From positions 434,001 to 498,000 of the forward strand of contig NZ_AP024546.1 in assembly GCF_018406645.1 (NCBI RefSeq): a stretch of 64,000 nt of DNA, written 5' to 3'. Position 1 is the first letter of the stretch. Every line of letters begins with the position of its first letter. A program made the position numbers and the translations under genes. A model generated the notes under the pieces. It did no database searches and was not told the origin of the DNA. It saw only the letters and a program-made list of their open reading frames with translations. Of the stretch, positions 1 through 9,160 are shown one piece after another. The stretch is from Lysobacter helvus (GTDB lineage Bacteria; Pseudomonadota; Gammaproteobacteria; Xanthomonadales; Xanthomonadaceae).

Positions 1-122
1 GTGTAGGCGCTGGGCTCGCGCGGGGATCGAATCGAAGGTGAATCGTGGTCCCGCCGACGCGCGGTGTCCGTTCCGCCGTGGACCGCGCGTTGCCATGAGG
101 GTCCCCCGCCAGGAGCCTCCGC

Positions 123-1433
123 ATGGCTGTCACCCGCCGTCAGTTCCTCGCCGCGCCCGTCGCCCTCGGCGGCGTGGCCGCCAGTGGTGCGCTGCTGAGC
201 GCGCTGGCGGCCGAGACCGCACCGCTGCCCGACCTCACGAACTGGGCCAACGTGCGCGCGCAGTTCGCGCTGGACCCTGAGCTGCTGCATTTCGCGAGCT
301 TCTTCATCGCCAGCCATCCCACGCCGGTGCGCAATGCGATCGAAACCTGGCGGCGCACGATGGACCGCAATCCCTTCCGCGTGATCGAGCAAGGGATGTT
401 CGAAGAGGAATCGCACAACATCCCGCTGCAGGTGCAGCAGGTGGTCGCGGGTTACATCGGCGCCAGGCGCGACGACATCGCGTTGGTGCGCGCGACGACC
501 GAAGGCCTCGCGCTGATCTACCACGGCCTGCCGCTGAAGGCCGGCGACGAAGTGCTCGCGACCACGCACGATCACTACTCGCACCACGAAGCGATCCGCT
601 TCGCCACCGAACGCGCGGGCGCGACGACGCGGCGCGTGGCGTTGTACGACGAGGCCAGCGAGGCGACGGTGGACAGCCTCGTGCAGCGCCTGCTCGCCGG
701 CATCGGGCCGAAGACGCGCGTGGTCGGCATGACGTGGGTGCATTCGAGCACCGGCATGCGCTTGCCGGTCCGCGAACTCACGCAAGCGCTGAAGGCCAGG
801 CATCCCGACATCCTGGTGGTGCTGGATGGCGTGCATGGCATCGGCGCGGCCGAACCGGTGCTCACCTCGCTCGGCGCCGATTACATCGCCGCCGGGACGC
901 ACAAGTGGATCTTCGCGCCGCGCGGTACCGGCATCGCGTGGTCCACCGCGGACGGCTGGGCGCGGCTGCGGCCGACGGTGCCGAACTTCACCGACCTGGA
1001 GAGCTACAACGCGTGGGCGGAGAACCGTCCGATCAAGGGGCCGACGACGGCATCACGCATCGCGCCCGGCGGATTCCACGCGTTCGAACACCAGTGGGCG
1101 ATGTCGGCGGCCTTCCAGATGCACGAGGCGATGGGCCGCGCACGCGTCGCCGCGCGCATCAGCGAACTCAACGAACGCCTGAAGGCGCAGCTCGCCGAGA
1201 ACAAGAAGATCAAGGTGCACACGCCGCGGTCGGCCGCGTTGTCCGCAGGCCTCGTCGCGTTCGAGATCGACGGGCTGAAGCCGGAGGAGATCGTGAAGCG
1301 GCTGGGCGAGCGCAAGATCGTGGCGAGCACGAGTCCTTACGCGATCTCGTACGCGCGGCTTGCACCGAGCCTGGTGAATACGCCGGACGAAGTGGATCGT
1401 GCAGCGCGCGCGGTATTGGCGCTCGCGGGCTGA
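123..1433 (+). CDS. Tat-exported class V PLP-dependent aminotransferase
   Basis: 436-aa fold-type I PLP enzyme of the aminotransferase class V / isopenicillin N epimerase-like group. The N-terminus has a twin-arginine motif (TRRQFL, residues 4-9) followed by a hydrophobic stretch to about residue 28, so export by the Tat system, already folded with its cofactor, is likely. The probable Schiff-base lysine is K261 in GTHKWIF, preceded by the cofactor-binding aspartate region VVLDGVHGIG. Substrate cannot be told from sequence: cysteine desulfurase-like, kynureninase-like and epimerase-like members share this fold. It stands alone on the plus strand and converges with the small gene that follows, with 3 bases between the stop codons. 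Family is confident, reaction unknown. Confidence 0.85.
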   Translation: MAVTRRQFLAAPVALGGVAASGALLSALAAETAPLPDLTNWANVRAQFALDPELLHFASFFIASHPTPVRNAIETWRRTMDRNPFRVIEQGMFEEESHNIPLQVQQVVAGYIGARRDDIALVRATTEGLALIYHGLPLKAGDEVLATTHDHYSHHEAIRFATERAGATTRRVALYDEASEATVDSLVQRLLAGIGPKTRVVGMTWVHSSTGMRLPVRELTQALKARHPDILVVLDGVHGIGAAEPVLTSLGADYIAAGTHKWIFAPRGTGIAWSTADGWARLRPTVPNFTDLESYNAWAENRPIKGPTTASRIAPGGFHAFEHQWAMSAAFQMHEAMGRARVAARISELNERLKAQLAENKKIKVHTPRSAALSAGLVAFEIDGLKPEEIVKRLGERKIVASTSPYAISYARLAPSLVNTPDEVDRAARAVLALAG

Positions 1434-1436
1434 ACG

Positions 1437-1667
1437 TTACTGCCTGCCGAAGCGATGGCCGTCGTCATTGGCGGCCTGCGCATCCGGATGCTGGTGTTCG
1501 CTGATGGAATGCATCAGCGATTCGCCCGCGGCAGTCAGGCAGATGCCCTCGTCGCTCACGTCGACGAGACCCGATTCCTTCAACGCGGTCACGATGAACG
1601 GAAAGATGGGCTCCTTCCGTTCGAGGGCGTCCAGGATGAAGAGGTACTCGTATTCACTCGGCGACAT
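1437..1667 (-). CDS. small hypothetical protein
   Basis: 76-aa acidic protein of unknown function, starting MSPSEYEYLF. The first 50 residues look like a compact helical unit ending in a short 'LTAAGESLMHSI' segment, reminiscent of the C-terminal part of small winged-helix proteins, but I recognise no family. A TTG 30 bases upstream (1697) could add 10 residues; the ATG at 1667 is preferred because the extra residues look uncoded. No clear Shine-Dalgarno is visible. The histidine-rich tail (SEHQHPDAQ) is unremarkable. Confidence 0.5.
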   Translation of the reverse strand: MSPSEYEYLFILDALERKEPIFPFIVTALKESGLVDVSDEGICLTAAGESLMHSISEHQHPDAQAANDDGHRFGRQ

Positions 1668-1816
1668 AAGGGCGGGTGGCCATCGGATTGAGCGCAATCC
1701 TAGGTTCCGCGCAGTGACAGGGGAGTGAGAAAAAAGCCGTGTAAATGACTGAATTCTTCAGTTATGGCCGCTTGCGCGCAGCGTGCGCAGATGGTCGATC
1801 CGAACATGACTGCGCG

Positions 1817-1851
1817 GAAAACGGGCTTCCTGAATTGGATCGGGAAGCCCG
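1817..1851 (-). terminator. rho-independent terminator of the serine hydrolase gene
   Basis: A perfect 9-bp inverted repeat (CGGGCTTCC at 1822-1830 and GGAAGCCCG at 1843-1851) with a 12-base loop lies just past the stop codon of the minus-strand gene ending at 1864. On the minus strand it is followed by a short T run (1821-1818). Confidence 0.65.
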
Positions 1852-1863
1852 CTGCGCTTGGCG

Positions 1864-3009
1864 CTACGGCATCGGGAAGCGCAGATCCGGCGCACCTGCG
1901 GCGGCCACGTCGCCCAGCAGTGCGTCGGCGAACGGCATCGTGCGCGGGGATCCGCTGTTGCTCATCACGATCACCGACCAACCGCTGTCGCGCGTGGCGC
2001 GGAAATCCACGCCCACGCCGGGCGCGCCGCCCGGATGGCCGTAGCCGACATCGTTCCCGACCGCGAAGCGCAACAGGCCGAGGCCGTGCGGCGGCGCATG
2101 CGATCCCGCGGGCAACGTCACCGGCGCGAACAACAACGCGCGCGTCTTCGCATCGAGCAGCTTGCCGACGGTGAGCGCGCGATGGAACTTCAGCAGATCG
2201 CGCGGCGTGGAATAACCGCCGCCTGCGGCGCCGCCGCGCGGTTCCGGCATGCGCAACGCGGTGTGCGCATCCGCACCGGTGCCGCCGGGCATCGGCGTCG
2301 CGACGTTCGTGGCCTTGCCGTCGACCTCGAAGTAACCGGTGTCGTGCATGCCGGCGGGCTGGAAGATGTGCTCGGCGACGTACGCGTAGTAGTCCTGCTT
2401 CGACACCGCTTCGACGATGAGGCCCAGCACCATGAAACCGCTGTTGCTGTAACGCCACGCGGTGCCGGGCGTGAACTCGGGTTCCTTCGCGAGCAGCGGG
2501 ATGTAATCGGACAACGTGTGCAGCGATGCGCGGCGTGCCTGGAAATCCTCGCCCCAGTACAGGCCGAGGCCGGAGGTGTGCATCAGCAGTTCGCGCACGG
2601 TGACGTGGTCGCGCACGCTGGCAACCGGCCACTTCGGGAGATAGCGGCGGATGGGGGCGTCGAGGTCGAGCTTCCCCTGCTGCACGAGTTGCAGGATGGA
2701 CACCGTGGTGAACAGCTTGCCGGTGGACGCCATGTTGAAGCGCGTGTCCGGCCCGATCTTCGCGCCCGCGGGATCGGCGAGGCCGACGCTGCGTTCGTAC
2801 ACCACGTGCGTGCCATCGGCGACGAGCACGGTGCCGCTGAAGCCGGCGCGCGCGGCGTCGTCGATGCGCGCGTCGAGCGCGGTCGCGAGCGCCTTCGCAT
2901 CGAATCGCGCGGCGGCGGGCGCGGTGGATACCGGGGCGGCCATGGCGGCGCTGGCGACGGCAGCGGTGGCGAGCAGGCACGACAGGGCCAGCGGGGCGAG
3001 ACGGAACAT
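1864..3009 (-). CDS. beta-lactamase-family serine hydrolase (class C / esterase-like), secreted
   Basis: 381-aa penicillin-binding-protein-like serine hydrolase. A signal peptide covers roughly residues 1-25 (MFRLAPLALSCLLATAAVASA). The catalytic SxxK is S95-T-G-K98, the YxN motif is Y187-S-N189, and an HPGG motif near the C-terminus stands where KTG or HxG is found in the family. This set is typical of class C beta-lactamase-like esterases, D-aminopeptidases and EstB-type hydrolases, so the substrate may be a peptide or ester rather than a beta-lactam. The ATG at 3009 is chosen because it starts the signal peptide; the frame runs open much further upstream but that part looks non-coding. It is divergent from the EF-hand gene and followed by its own terminator. 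Confidence 0.85.
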   Translation of the reverse strand: MFRLAPLALSCLLATAAVASAAMAAPVSTAPAAARFDAKALATALDARIDDAARAGFSGTVLVADGTHVVYERSVGLADPAGAKIGPDTRFNMASTGKLFTTVSILQLVQQGKLDLDAPIRRYLPKWPVASVRDHVTVRELLMHTSGLGLYWGEDFQARRASLHTLSDYIPLLAKEPEFTPGTAWRYSNSGFMVLGLIVEAVSKQDYYAYVAEHIFQPAGMHDTGYFEVDGKATNVATPMPGGTGADAHTALRMPEPRGGAAGGGYSTPRDLLKFHRALTVGKLLDAKTRALLFAPVTLPAGSHAPPHGLGLLRFAVGNDVGYGHPGGAPGVGVDFRATRDSGWSVIVMSNSGSPRTMPFADALLGDVAAAGAPDLRFPMP

Positions 3010-3184
3010 GCGAACTCCGGGAGCGGTGGGCGTCGAGGGCCATGGATGCCGCCCGGCGCCGGACCGTCGCAGGCACTCACGTTCACGTCCGCTGGCTGAA
3101 TCCGGCGGGCCGCGTGTCAACTCGACCGCACCGCCTGCGTTTCCTTCGCCACGCGCGGCAACGGTGCCGCCGAACGGAGACACC

Positions 3185-3724
3185 ATGAAAATCCAGCTGC
3201 TCACCGCCGCCCTGCTGCTCGCGTCCGCGCCCGTGCTGGCGCAGACCCAGGCCGCCAAGCCCGAGGGCATGCATCGCGGCATGCATCGCGGCGGCGGCAT
3301 CGAACGCCTCGACACCGACAACGACGGCCGCATCAGCCGGGCCGAATTCGACGCTGGCCGCGCGGAACGCGAAGCGCGCATGGCGAAGGATCCCGAACGC
3401 CAGGCCCGCATGCAGGCGCACATGAAGGACCACAAGCCCGTCGACTTCGCCGCGATGGACACCAACCGCGACGGTTACCTCGTGCGCTCCGAACTGCGCG
3501 CCTACCACGAGCGCATGCGCCCGCAGCGCGAGGCCGAACGCGCCGCGCGCTTCAACGAACGCTTCGCGCAGGCCGACCTCAACCGCGACGGCAAGCTGGG
3601 CCGCGTGGAAGTGCAGGAAAAAATGCCGCAGCTCGCCGATCGCTTCCAGTGGATCGACGAGAACCGCGACGGGTTCCTGAGCAAGGCGGAGTTGCAGGCC
3701 GGTCGCGAAGACCGCCACCGCTGA
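3185..3724 (+). CDS. secreted EF-hand calcium-binding protein
   Basis: 179 aa with a signal peptide (about residues 1-20, cleavage after VLAQ). Four canonical EF-hand loops are visible: DTDNDGRISRAE (43-54), DTNRDGYLVRSE (92-103), DLNRDGKLGRVE (131-142) and DENRDGFLSKAE (158-169). Each has Asp or Asn at loop positions 1, 3 and 5, Gly at 6 and Glu at 12, so all four should bind calcium. The linker between hands 1 and 2 is rich in Arg, Met and His. Likely a periplasmic calcium buffer or sensor. The partner is not known, and the neighbouring phosphodiesterase converges with it with one base between stops. Confidence 0.85.
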   Translation: MKIQLLTAALLLASAPVLAQTQAAKPEGMHRGMHRGGGIERLDTDNDGRISRAEFDAGRAEREARMAKDPERQARMQAHMKDHKPVDFAAMDTNRDGYLVRSELRAYHERMRPQREAERAARFNERFAQADLNRDGKLGRVEVQEKMPQLADRFQWIDENRDGFLSKAELQAGREDRHR

Positions 3725-3725
3725 G

Positions 3726-4964
3726 TCATTTCAACGCCGGCAACAACGGCGCGATCGTTCCATCGTTCGGCAACGGCGGTACGTCGATCAACCTGGCGAG
3801 CAACGGATAGACGTCGACGTTGTCGAACACCGGCAAGCGCGCGCCCGCACGGAACGCGGGCCCGCGTGCCACGAACAACGCACGCATCACCGGCAGCGCC
3901 GGATCGTAGCCATGCGATCCGCGCGCATGCGCGGGGCGCTTCACGAAATCGGCGCGGTGGATCGCATCCCACCCCGCTTCCACCTGGCAGACGATCGGCG
4001 GCACGCGGGGATTGGTTCCGTAGTGCCAGCGCGCGGGCAGGCCGGACTTCTTCCAGCATTCGTAATGCGGATGCGCGCCGAGCAGTTGCGCTTCCGCGGC
4101 GCGCGTGCGGCCGGGACGCGGCGCAAACCCCACCGATTGCCCCGTCGCGATGACCTCCGCATCGGCCGGATCGACCATGTCTTCCACCGCGATGAGCTGA
4201 CCCGGCGGCACCGCCGCCATGCCGTGGTCCGACACGATGACCAGGTTCACCTGCGGCCCGAGCGCATCCACCAGCCGCGCAATGCTCGCATCCACCGATG
4301 CAATGGCACGCGCCATCTCCGGGCTGTCCGGCCCGAAGTCGTGCCCGACCACGTCGAGCGTTTCGAAATACAGCGTCACCAGTCGCGGGCGCTCCGCTTC
4401 CGGCGCACGCAGCCACGTGACCACCTGGTCCACGCGGGCGTCGTTGCCGAGCGTCTTGTCGTAACGCACCCACTCGCGCGGATGCACGCCATGGATGGGC
4501 GCCTGCGATCCGGGCCAGAACATCGTCGCGGTGCGCACGCCCGCGCGTTCGGCGGTGACCCACAGCGGTTCGCCACCATTCCACCAGCGCGCATCGCCCG
4601 CGTTGGCTTCGTTGCTCGACTTGAACGGGCCGAGCACCGCATCGCGCATCGTGTTCTGCACGACGCCGTGGCGGTCGGGACGCAAGCCCGTCACCAGCGT
4701 GTAGTGGTTGGGAAACGTGAGCGAGGGATACGACGGCGTCATGCCGTCGCCGCGCACGCCTTCGCGTGCGATGCGCGAGAGCGTGGGCGTGATGCCGCGA
4801 TCGAGGTAATCCGCGCGGAAGCCGTCGATCGACACCAGCACGACGGGCACCGGCGGCGTGGCCATCGCAGGCGCGGGCGCGGGCGACGGCGTCGGCGCCC
4901 CGGCGCAGGCCGCGAGCATGGTGCACAGCAACAGGGCCGCGGCGGCCCGCAGGGAAGGCGTCAT
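3726..4964 (-). CDS. alkaline phosphatase superfamily nucleotide pyrophosphatase/phosphodiesterase, lipoprotein
   Basis: 412-aa member of the NPP (ectonucleotide pyrophosphatase/phosphodiesterase) branch of the alkaline phosphatase superfamily. The N-terminus has a lipobox (LAAC near residue 20), so it should be a membrane-anchored periplasmic enzyme. Metal-site motifs are present in family order: VSIDGFRADYL, then SLTFPNHYTLVTG with the threonine nucleophile, ETLDVVGHDFG, VSDHGM, and a late HGYDP. It probably cleaves phosphodiester or pyrophosphate bonds of nucleotides or lipids; the exact substrate is not evident. The ATG at 4964 begins the lipoprotein signal. Confidence 0.85.
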   Translation of the reverse strand: MTPSLRAAAALLLCTMLAACAGAPTPSPAPAPAMATPPVPVVLVSIDGFRADYLDRGITPTLSRIAREGVRGDGMTPSYPSLTFPNHYTLVTGLRPDRHGVVQNTMRDAVLGPFKSSNEANAGDARWWNGGEPLWVTAERAGVRTATMFWPGSQAPIHGVHPREWVRYDKTLGNDARVDQVVTWLRAPEAERPRLVTLYFETLDVVGHDFGPDSPEMARAIASVDASIARLVDALGPQVNLVIVSDHGMAAVPPGQLIAVEDMVDPADAEVIATGQSVGFAPRPGRTRAAEAQLLGAHPHYECWKKSGLPARWHYGTNPRVPPIVCQVEAGWDAIHRADFVKRPAHARGSHGYDPALPVMRALFVARGPAFRAGARLPVFDNVDVYPLLARLIDVPPLPNDGTIAPLLPALK

Positions 4965-5058
4965 GCGGCCGATCTTAGCGGCGCGCCGTGACTTTCGTCG
5001 CTGGCCGCGGCGCGCGCGGGGGTCGATAGTCGGCGCTCCGCCTCGCTGGAGCACGGCC

Positions 5059-5625
5059 ATGTCGCAACGCACGTTCGTCCGGATCGCGGGGGCTTCGGCA
5101 CTGGCCCTGTGCACGCTCGCGTTCGCGCAGTCGAAGGAGGCGCCGAAACCGTCGCCGCCCTCGCCCACCTTCAGCGCGGCCGAATGCGCGGTGTGGTCGC
5201 GCGAGCTCGCGTTCGCCGACAGCGTGAAGGCGCACGACGCGAAGGCCTTCGCCGATTTCGTCGCCGCCGATGCGGTGTTCGGCGTGGGCTCGGGCGATCC
5301 GAAGCACGGCCGCGCGGCGATCCTGGAAGACTGGGTCGGGATCATCGACGGCTCGGCCCTGGTGTTGTCGTGGTACCCGACGGCCGTGGCCATCGGCGGC
5401 GAACCCGACATCGCGTATTCGACCGGCCGCGCCCTGCTGCAATCGCCCGCCGGGAAGACCCCGAAGCGCATCTCGACGTCGACCTTCGTCTCCACCTGGC
5501 ACCGCGACCGCGACGGCACCTGGCGCGTGCTGCTGGATGGCGGCGCGGCGCCGAAGCCCGCCACCGACGCGGACGTGGCCGCCTTCCACGCCGGGCGCAT
5601 GGCCTGCCCGCAGCGCGCGGGCTGA
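5059..5625 (+). CDS. exported DUF4440 / SnoaL-like protein
   Basis: 188 aa with a signal peptide (about residues 1-22, ending AFAQ). The mature part reads as a cone-shaped NTF2-like domain: a helix with 'DSVKAHDAKAFADFVAADAVFG', then 'GRAAILEDWVGII' and a C-terminal 'STWHRDRDGTWRVLLDGG' strand pair, the usual DUF4440 pattern. Such domains bind small hydrophobic ligands or act as minor enzymes; no catalytic residues are obvious. It lies divergent from the phosphodiesterase and just upstream of hutU in the same direction, 52 bp apart, but hutU has its own promoter-like box. Confidence 0.75.
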   Translation: MSQRTFVRIAGASALALCTLAFAQSKEAPKPSPPSPTFSAAECAVWSRELAFADSVKAHDAKAFADFVAADAVFGVGSGDPKHGRAAILEDWVGIIDGSALVLSWYPTAVAIGGEPDIAYSTGRALLQSPAGKTPKRISTSTFVSTWHRDRDGTWRVLLDGGAAPKPATDADVAAFHAGRMACPQRAG

Positions 5626-5645
5626 ACGCGGGGCCGCATCGGAGC

Positions 5646-5651
5646 GATAAT
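5646..5651 (+). promoter_or_regulatory. candidate -10 box of hutU
   Basis: GATAAT, five of six matches to TATAAT, ends 26 bases before the hutU ATG. The same box at the same spacing precedes the RIO1-type kinase gene. The -35 side (around 5622-5628) is weak. Confidence 0.4.
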
Positions 5652-5677
5652 CCCGCTTCCCCGCGCCGGAGTCGCCG

Positions 5678-7342
5678 ATGTCCACCCGCAAGGATCCCAG
5701 CCGCACCATCCGCGCACCGCGCGGCAACCAGCTCAGCTGCAAGTCCTGGTTGTCCGAAGCGCCGTTCCGGATGCTGCAGAACAACCTCGATCCGGAGGTC
5801 GCCGAGAATCCCGCGGAGCTGGTGGTCTATGGCGGCATCGGCCGCGCGGCGCGCGACTGGGAGTGTTACGACGCGATCATCAAGTCGCTCAAGGAATTGC
5901 GCGACGACGAAACGCTGCTGATCCAGTCCGGCAAGCCCGTCGGCATCTTTCCCACGCACGCCGACGCACCGCGCGTGCTGCTCGCCAATTCCAACCTCGT
6001 GCCGCACTGGGCGACGTGGGAACACTTCAACGAGCTCGATCGGAAGGGTCTGATGATGTACGGCCAGATGACGGCCGGCTCGTGGATCTACATCGGCTCG
6101 CAGGGCATCGTGCAGGGCACGTACGAAACCTTCGTCGAGATGGGCCGCCAGCATTACGACGGCAACCTCACCGGCAAGTGGATCCTCACCGCGGGCCTCG
6201 GCGGCATGGGTGGCGCGCAGCCGCTGGCCGCGTCGCTCGCCGGTGCGTGCTCGCTCAACATCGAATGCCAGCAGTCGCGCATCGACATGCGCCTGCGCAC
6301 GCGCTACGTCGACGAACAGGCCACCGACCTCGATGACGCCCTCGCCCGCATCGAGAAGTACTGCGCGGCCGGCGAAGCGAAGTCGATCGCGTTGCTCGGC
6401 AACGCCGCGGAAATCCTGCCCGAACTCGTGCGCCGCGGCGTGCGCCCCGATGCCGTCACCGACCAGACGTCCGCGCACGACCCCGTGCACGGCTACCTGC
6501 CGATCGGCTGGACGGTGGACCAGTGGCTGCGCATGCAGACCGAAGACCCGGTGCGCGTGCGCGATGCCGCGAAGAAATCCATGCGCGTGCACGTCGAAGC
6601 GATGCTCGCGTTCGAGGACATGGGCATCCCCGTGTTCGACTACGGCAACAACATCCGCCAGATGGCGAAGGACGAAGGCTGCACGAACGCATTCGACTTC
6701 CCCGGCTTCGTGCCGGCGTACGTGCGGCCGCTGTTCTGCCGCGGCGTGGGCCCGTTCCGCTGGGTGGCGCTGAGCGGCGACCCGGAAGACATCTACAGGA
6801 CGGATGCGAAGGTCAAGGAACTCATTCCCGACGACGCGCACCTGCACCGCTGGCTCGACATGGCGCGCGAACGCATCAGCTTCCAGGGCTTGCCCGCGCG
6901 CATCTGCTGGGTGGGCCTGGGCCTGCGCCACAAGCTGGGCCTGGCGTTCAACGAGATGGTGCGCAACGGGGAATTGAAGGCGCCGGTCGTCATCGGCCGC
7001 GATCATCTGGACAGCGGCAGCGTCGCCTCGCCCAACCGCGAAACCGAAGCGATGCGCGACGGCAGCGACGCCGTGAGCGACTGGCCGCTGCTCAACGCGA
7101 TGCTCAACGTCGCCGGCGGCGCGACGTGGGTGAGCCTGCACCACGGCGGCGGCGTGGGCATGGGGTATTCGCAGCACAGCGGCGTCGTGATCGTGTGCGA
7201 CGGCACCGAGGCAGCCGACAAGCGCATCGCGCGCGTGTTGTGGAACGACCCGGGCACCGGCGTGATGCGGCATGCGGATGCGGGGTACGAGATCGCGAAG
7301 GCCTGCGCGAAGGAACAGGGCCTCAAGTTGCCCATGCTTTGA
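5678..7342 (+). CDS. hutU: urocanate hydratase
   Basis: 554 aa, the usual length for urocanase (EC 4.2.1.49), the second step of histidine degradation: trans-urocanate to 4-imidazolone-5-propionate with tightly bound NAD+. Recognisable family blocks include [14 protein letters not shown] near the N-terminus, [30 protein letters not shown] for the NAD site, [14 protein letters not shown] and [16 protein letters not shown]. Cytoplasmic. The rest of the pathway is not adjacent: hutF and hutI lie 6.5 kb downstream and hutH is not in the window. The next gene, an ATPase, starts 14 bases after the stop and may be co-transcribed. Confidence 0.97.
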   Translation: MSTRKDPSRTIRAPRGNQLSCKSWLSEAPFRMLQNNLDPEVAENPAELVVYGGIGRAARDWECYDAIIKSLKELRDDETLLIQSGKPVGIFPTHADAPRVLLANSNLVPHWATWEHFNELDRKGLMMYGQMTAGSWIYIGSQGIVQGTYETFVEMGRQHYDGNLTGKWILTAGLGGMGGAQPLAASLAGACSLNIECQQSRIDMRLRTRYVDEQATDLDDALARIEKYCAAGEAKSIALLGNAAEILPELVRRGVRPDAVTDQTSAHDPVHGYLPIGWTVDQWLRMQTEDPVRVRDAAKKSMRVHVEAMLAFEDMGIPVFDYGNNIRQMAKDEGCTNAFDFPGFVPAYVRPLFCRGVGPFRWVALSGDPEDIYRTDAKVKELIPDDAHLHRWLDMARERISFQGLPARICWVGLGLRHKLGLAFNEMVRNGELKAPVVIGRDHLDSGSVASPNRETEAMRDGSDAVSDWPLLNAMLNVAGGATWVSLHHGGGVGMGYSQHSGVVIVCDGTEAADKRIARVLWNDPGTGVMRHADAGYEIAKACAKEQGLKLPML

Positions 7343-7356
7343 CGGAGACGACGGCC

Positions 7357-8490
7357 ATGCTCACCACCCTGGCCGTCTCGAGTTACCGATCGCTGCGCGA
7401 CATCGTCGTCCCGATGTCGCGCCTCAACCTCGTCACCGGCGCCAACGGCAGCGGCAAGTCGAACCTCTACCGCGCATTGCGCCTGCTCGCGGAAACCTCG
7501 CGCGGCGGCGTGGTCCCCGCGCTCGCGCGCGAAGGCGGTTTGCAGTCGACGTTGTGGGCCGGGCCCGAAGGCGGTGGGTCGCAAGGCACCGTGCGCACGC
7601 AACCGATCGCGTTGCGGCTCGGGTTCGCGGGCGAGGATTTCGGATACGCGATCGATCTCGGGTTGCCGACGCCCTCCTCCTCGCAATTCCGCCTGGATCC
7701 GGAGATCAAGCGCGAGGCGATCTGGAGCGGCCCATTCCTGCGCGCGTCCAACCTGCTCGTCGATCGCAGCGGCCCGATGGTGCGCGTGCGCGACGGGCGC
7801 AGCTGGCGCGTGGCGCAGCAGCACCTGCCGGCGTTCGACAGCCTGTTCGACCACGTCGTCGATCCCGCGCCCTCGCCCGAAGTGCTCGTGCTGCGCGAAC
7901 GCATCCGCGGCTGGCGCTTCTATGACCACTTCCGCTCCGACCGCGACGCGCCCGCGCGCCAGTCGCAACCCGGCACGCGCACGCCGGTGCTGAGCCACGA
8001 CGGCAGCGACCTCGCGGCCGCGTGGCAGACGATCGTGGAGATCGGCGACGTGGAAGCGCTGGATGCGGCGGTGGACGATGCGTTTCCTGGCGCAAGCGTC
8101 TCGGTGATGGAAGAAGCGGGGCGCTTCCGGTTGCGCTTCGACCAGGTGGGATTGCTGCGCCCGCTCGATGCGGCGGAGCTCTCCGATGGCACCTTGCGTT
8201 ACCTGTTGTGGATCGCGGCGTTGCATACGCCGCGGCCGCCGGCGCTGATGGTGCTCAACGAACCCGAGACGAGTTTGCATCCCGACTTGCTGCCGCCGCT
8301 CGCGCGGTTGATTCGTGCCGCTGCCCAGCGCTGCCAGGTGTGGGTGGTGTCGCATGCGTCGCGGTTGATTGCGGCGCTGGAGGAAGACGAGGGCTGCAAC
8401 AGCGTGCATCTCGAGAAGCGCGACAGCGAAACGCGCGTTGCGGGACAGGGGCTGCTGGATACGCCGGCGTGGCATTGGCCGGAGCGGTGA
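7357..8490 (+). CDS. AAA/RecF-like predicted ATPase (COG4637 type)
   Basis: 377-aa ABC-type ATPase of the RecF/SMC-like AAA_21 group. Walker A is GANGSGKS (about residues 28-35), the signature region is ELSDGTLRYLLW, the Walker B block is LMVLNEPETSLHP, and an H-loop-like VVSHASRLI follows. There is no TOPRIM or nuclease domain and no partner gene, so it is not an OLD nuclease or a two-gene defence system as it stands. The position before the catalytic Glu is Asn rather than the common Asp or Glu. Function unknown; DNA repair or signalling is possible. It follows hutU closely, which may only reflect gene packing. Confidence 0.8.
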   Translation: MLTTLAVSSYRSLRDIVVPMSRLNLVTGANGSGKSNLYRALRLLAETSRGGVVPALAREGGLQSTLWAGPEGGGSQGTVRTQPIALRLGFAGEDFGYAIDLGLPTPSSSQFRLDPEIKREAIWSGPFLRASNLLVDRSGPMVRVRDGRSWRVAQQHLPAFDSLFDHVVDPAPSPEVLVLRERIRGWRFYDHFRSDRDAPARQSQPGTRTPVLSHDGSDLAAAWQTIVEIGDVEALDAAVDDAFPGASVSVMEEAGRFRLRFDQVGLLRPLDAAELSDGTLRYLLWIAALHTPRPPALMVLNEPETSLHPDLLPPLARLIRAAAQRCQVWVVSHASRLIAALEEDEGCNSVHLEKRDSETRVAGQGLLDTPAWHWPER

Positions 8491-8587
8491 CGGCGCACCC
8501 CGGCTCCCGATCCGGATGGCCGATCCGCGGATGAGATGGCGTACAGCCTGTTACGGGCCGTGGGGGCCCCTTCCCGGGAGAACCGCA

Positions 8588-9046
8588 ATGCAGGCACGAA
8601 ACCGTTTTGGCGCGGCGCTGTTGACGTGTGGCCTGGCCCTGGCCGGAACGGCCGCGGCGGCCGAACCGCAATCCGCCACCGATTGCTTCCTGGCCGGCTT
8701 CCGGGCCAGCAACGCCGATGCGCTGGCGCCTTGCTACGCCGAGGACGCGGTCATGTGGTTCCCCGGCGGGCCGATGGCGAAGGGGCGCACGGCGATCCGC
8801 GACGGGTTCGCGGGCTACTTCGCGGGCGCGACGGTCAAGGACGCCACGCTGACGCAGCTCGGCGAAGAAGCGATGGGCGACACGCGGGTGACCTGGGGCA
8901 CCTACGTGGTGAACCTGGTCGACAAGAAGACGCAGGCCGCGTCGGTGGAACGCGGACGCTATACCGATGTGCAGAAGAAGATCGACGGGCGCTGGGTCTA
9001 CATCGTCGACCATCCGTCCGACGATCCGGCGCCGGCTGCGAAGTAA
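8588..9046 (+). CDS. exported SnoaL/DUF4440-like protein
   Basis: 152 aa with a signal peptide (about residues 1-24, cleavage after TAAA). The mature domain is NTF2-like: 'FLAGFRASNADALAPCYAEDAVMWFPGG', 'KGRTAIRDGFAGYF' and a C-terminal 'KKIDGRWVYIVDHPS' hairpin. The family includes steroid-isomerase-like folds and proteins of unknown role. It is the second of three such exported domains in the window (also at 5059 and 27045). No operon partner is apparent. Confidence 0.75.
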   Translation: MQARNRFGAALLTCGLALAGTAAAAEPQSATDCFLAGFRASNADALAPCYAEDAVMWFPGGPMAKGRTAIRDGFAGYFAGATVKDATLTQLGEEAMGDTRVTWGTYVVNLVDKKTQAASVERGRYTDVQKKIDGRWVYIVDHPSDDPAPAAK

Positions 9047-9128
9047 CGGTTCCCGCTGCCTGCCGTCCGTGCGCGGGCGGCAGGCACAGCGCCGCCGTTG
9101 CGCGGCATCGTCGTCATCACCGCCGGGC

Positions 9129-9134
9129 GATAAT
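9129..9134 (+). promoter_or_regulatory. candidate -10 box of the RIO1-type kinase gene
   Basis: GATAAT ends 26 bases before the chosen ATG at 9161. The box also argues against the upstream GTG at 9137, which would lie at the expected transcription start. Confidence 0.4.
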
Positions 9135-9160
9135 GCGTGCCCGTTCCAGGTCGCGCGCCC

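Noticed and set aside
1864-3009. True antibiotic-resistance class C beta-lactamase
   Set aside because: The SxxK and YxN motifs are shared with esterases and peptidases, the third motif is HPGG rather than KTG, and there is no ampR neighbour.
7357-8490. OLD-family nuclease or retron-like defence gene
   Set aside because: There is no TOPRIM domain or adjacent effector, and the gene is 377 codons, an ATPase domain only.
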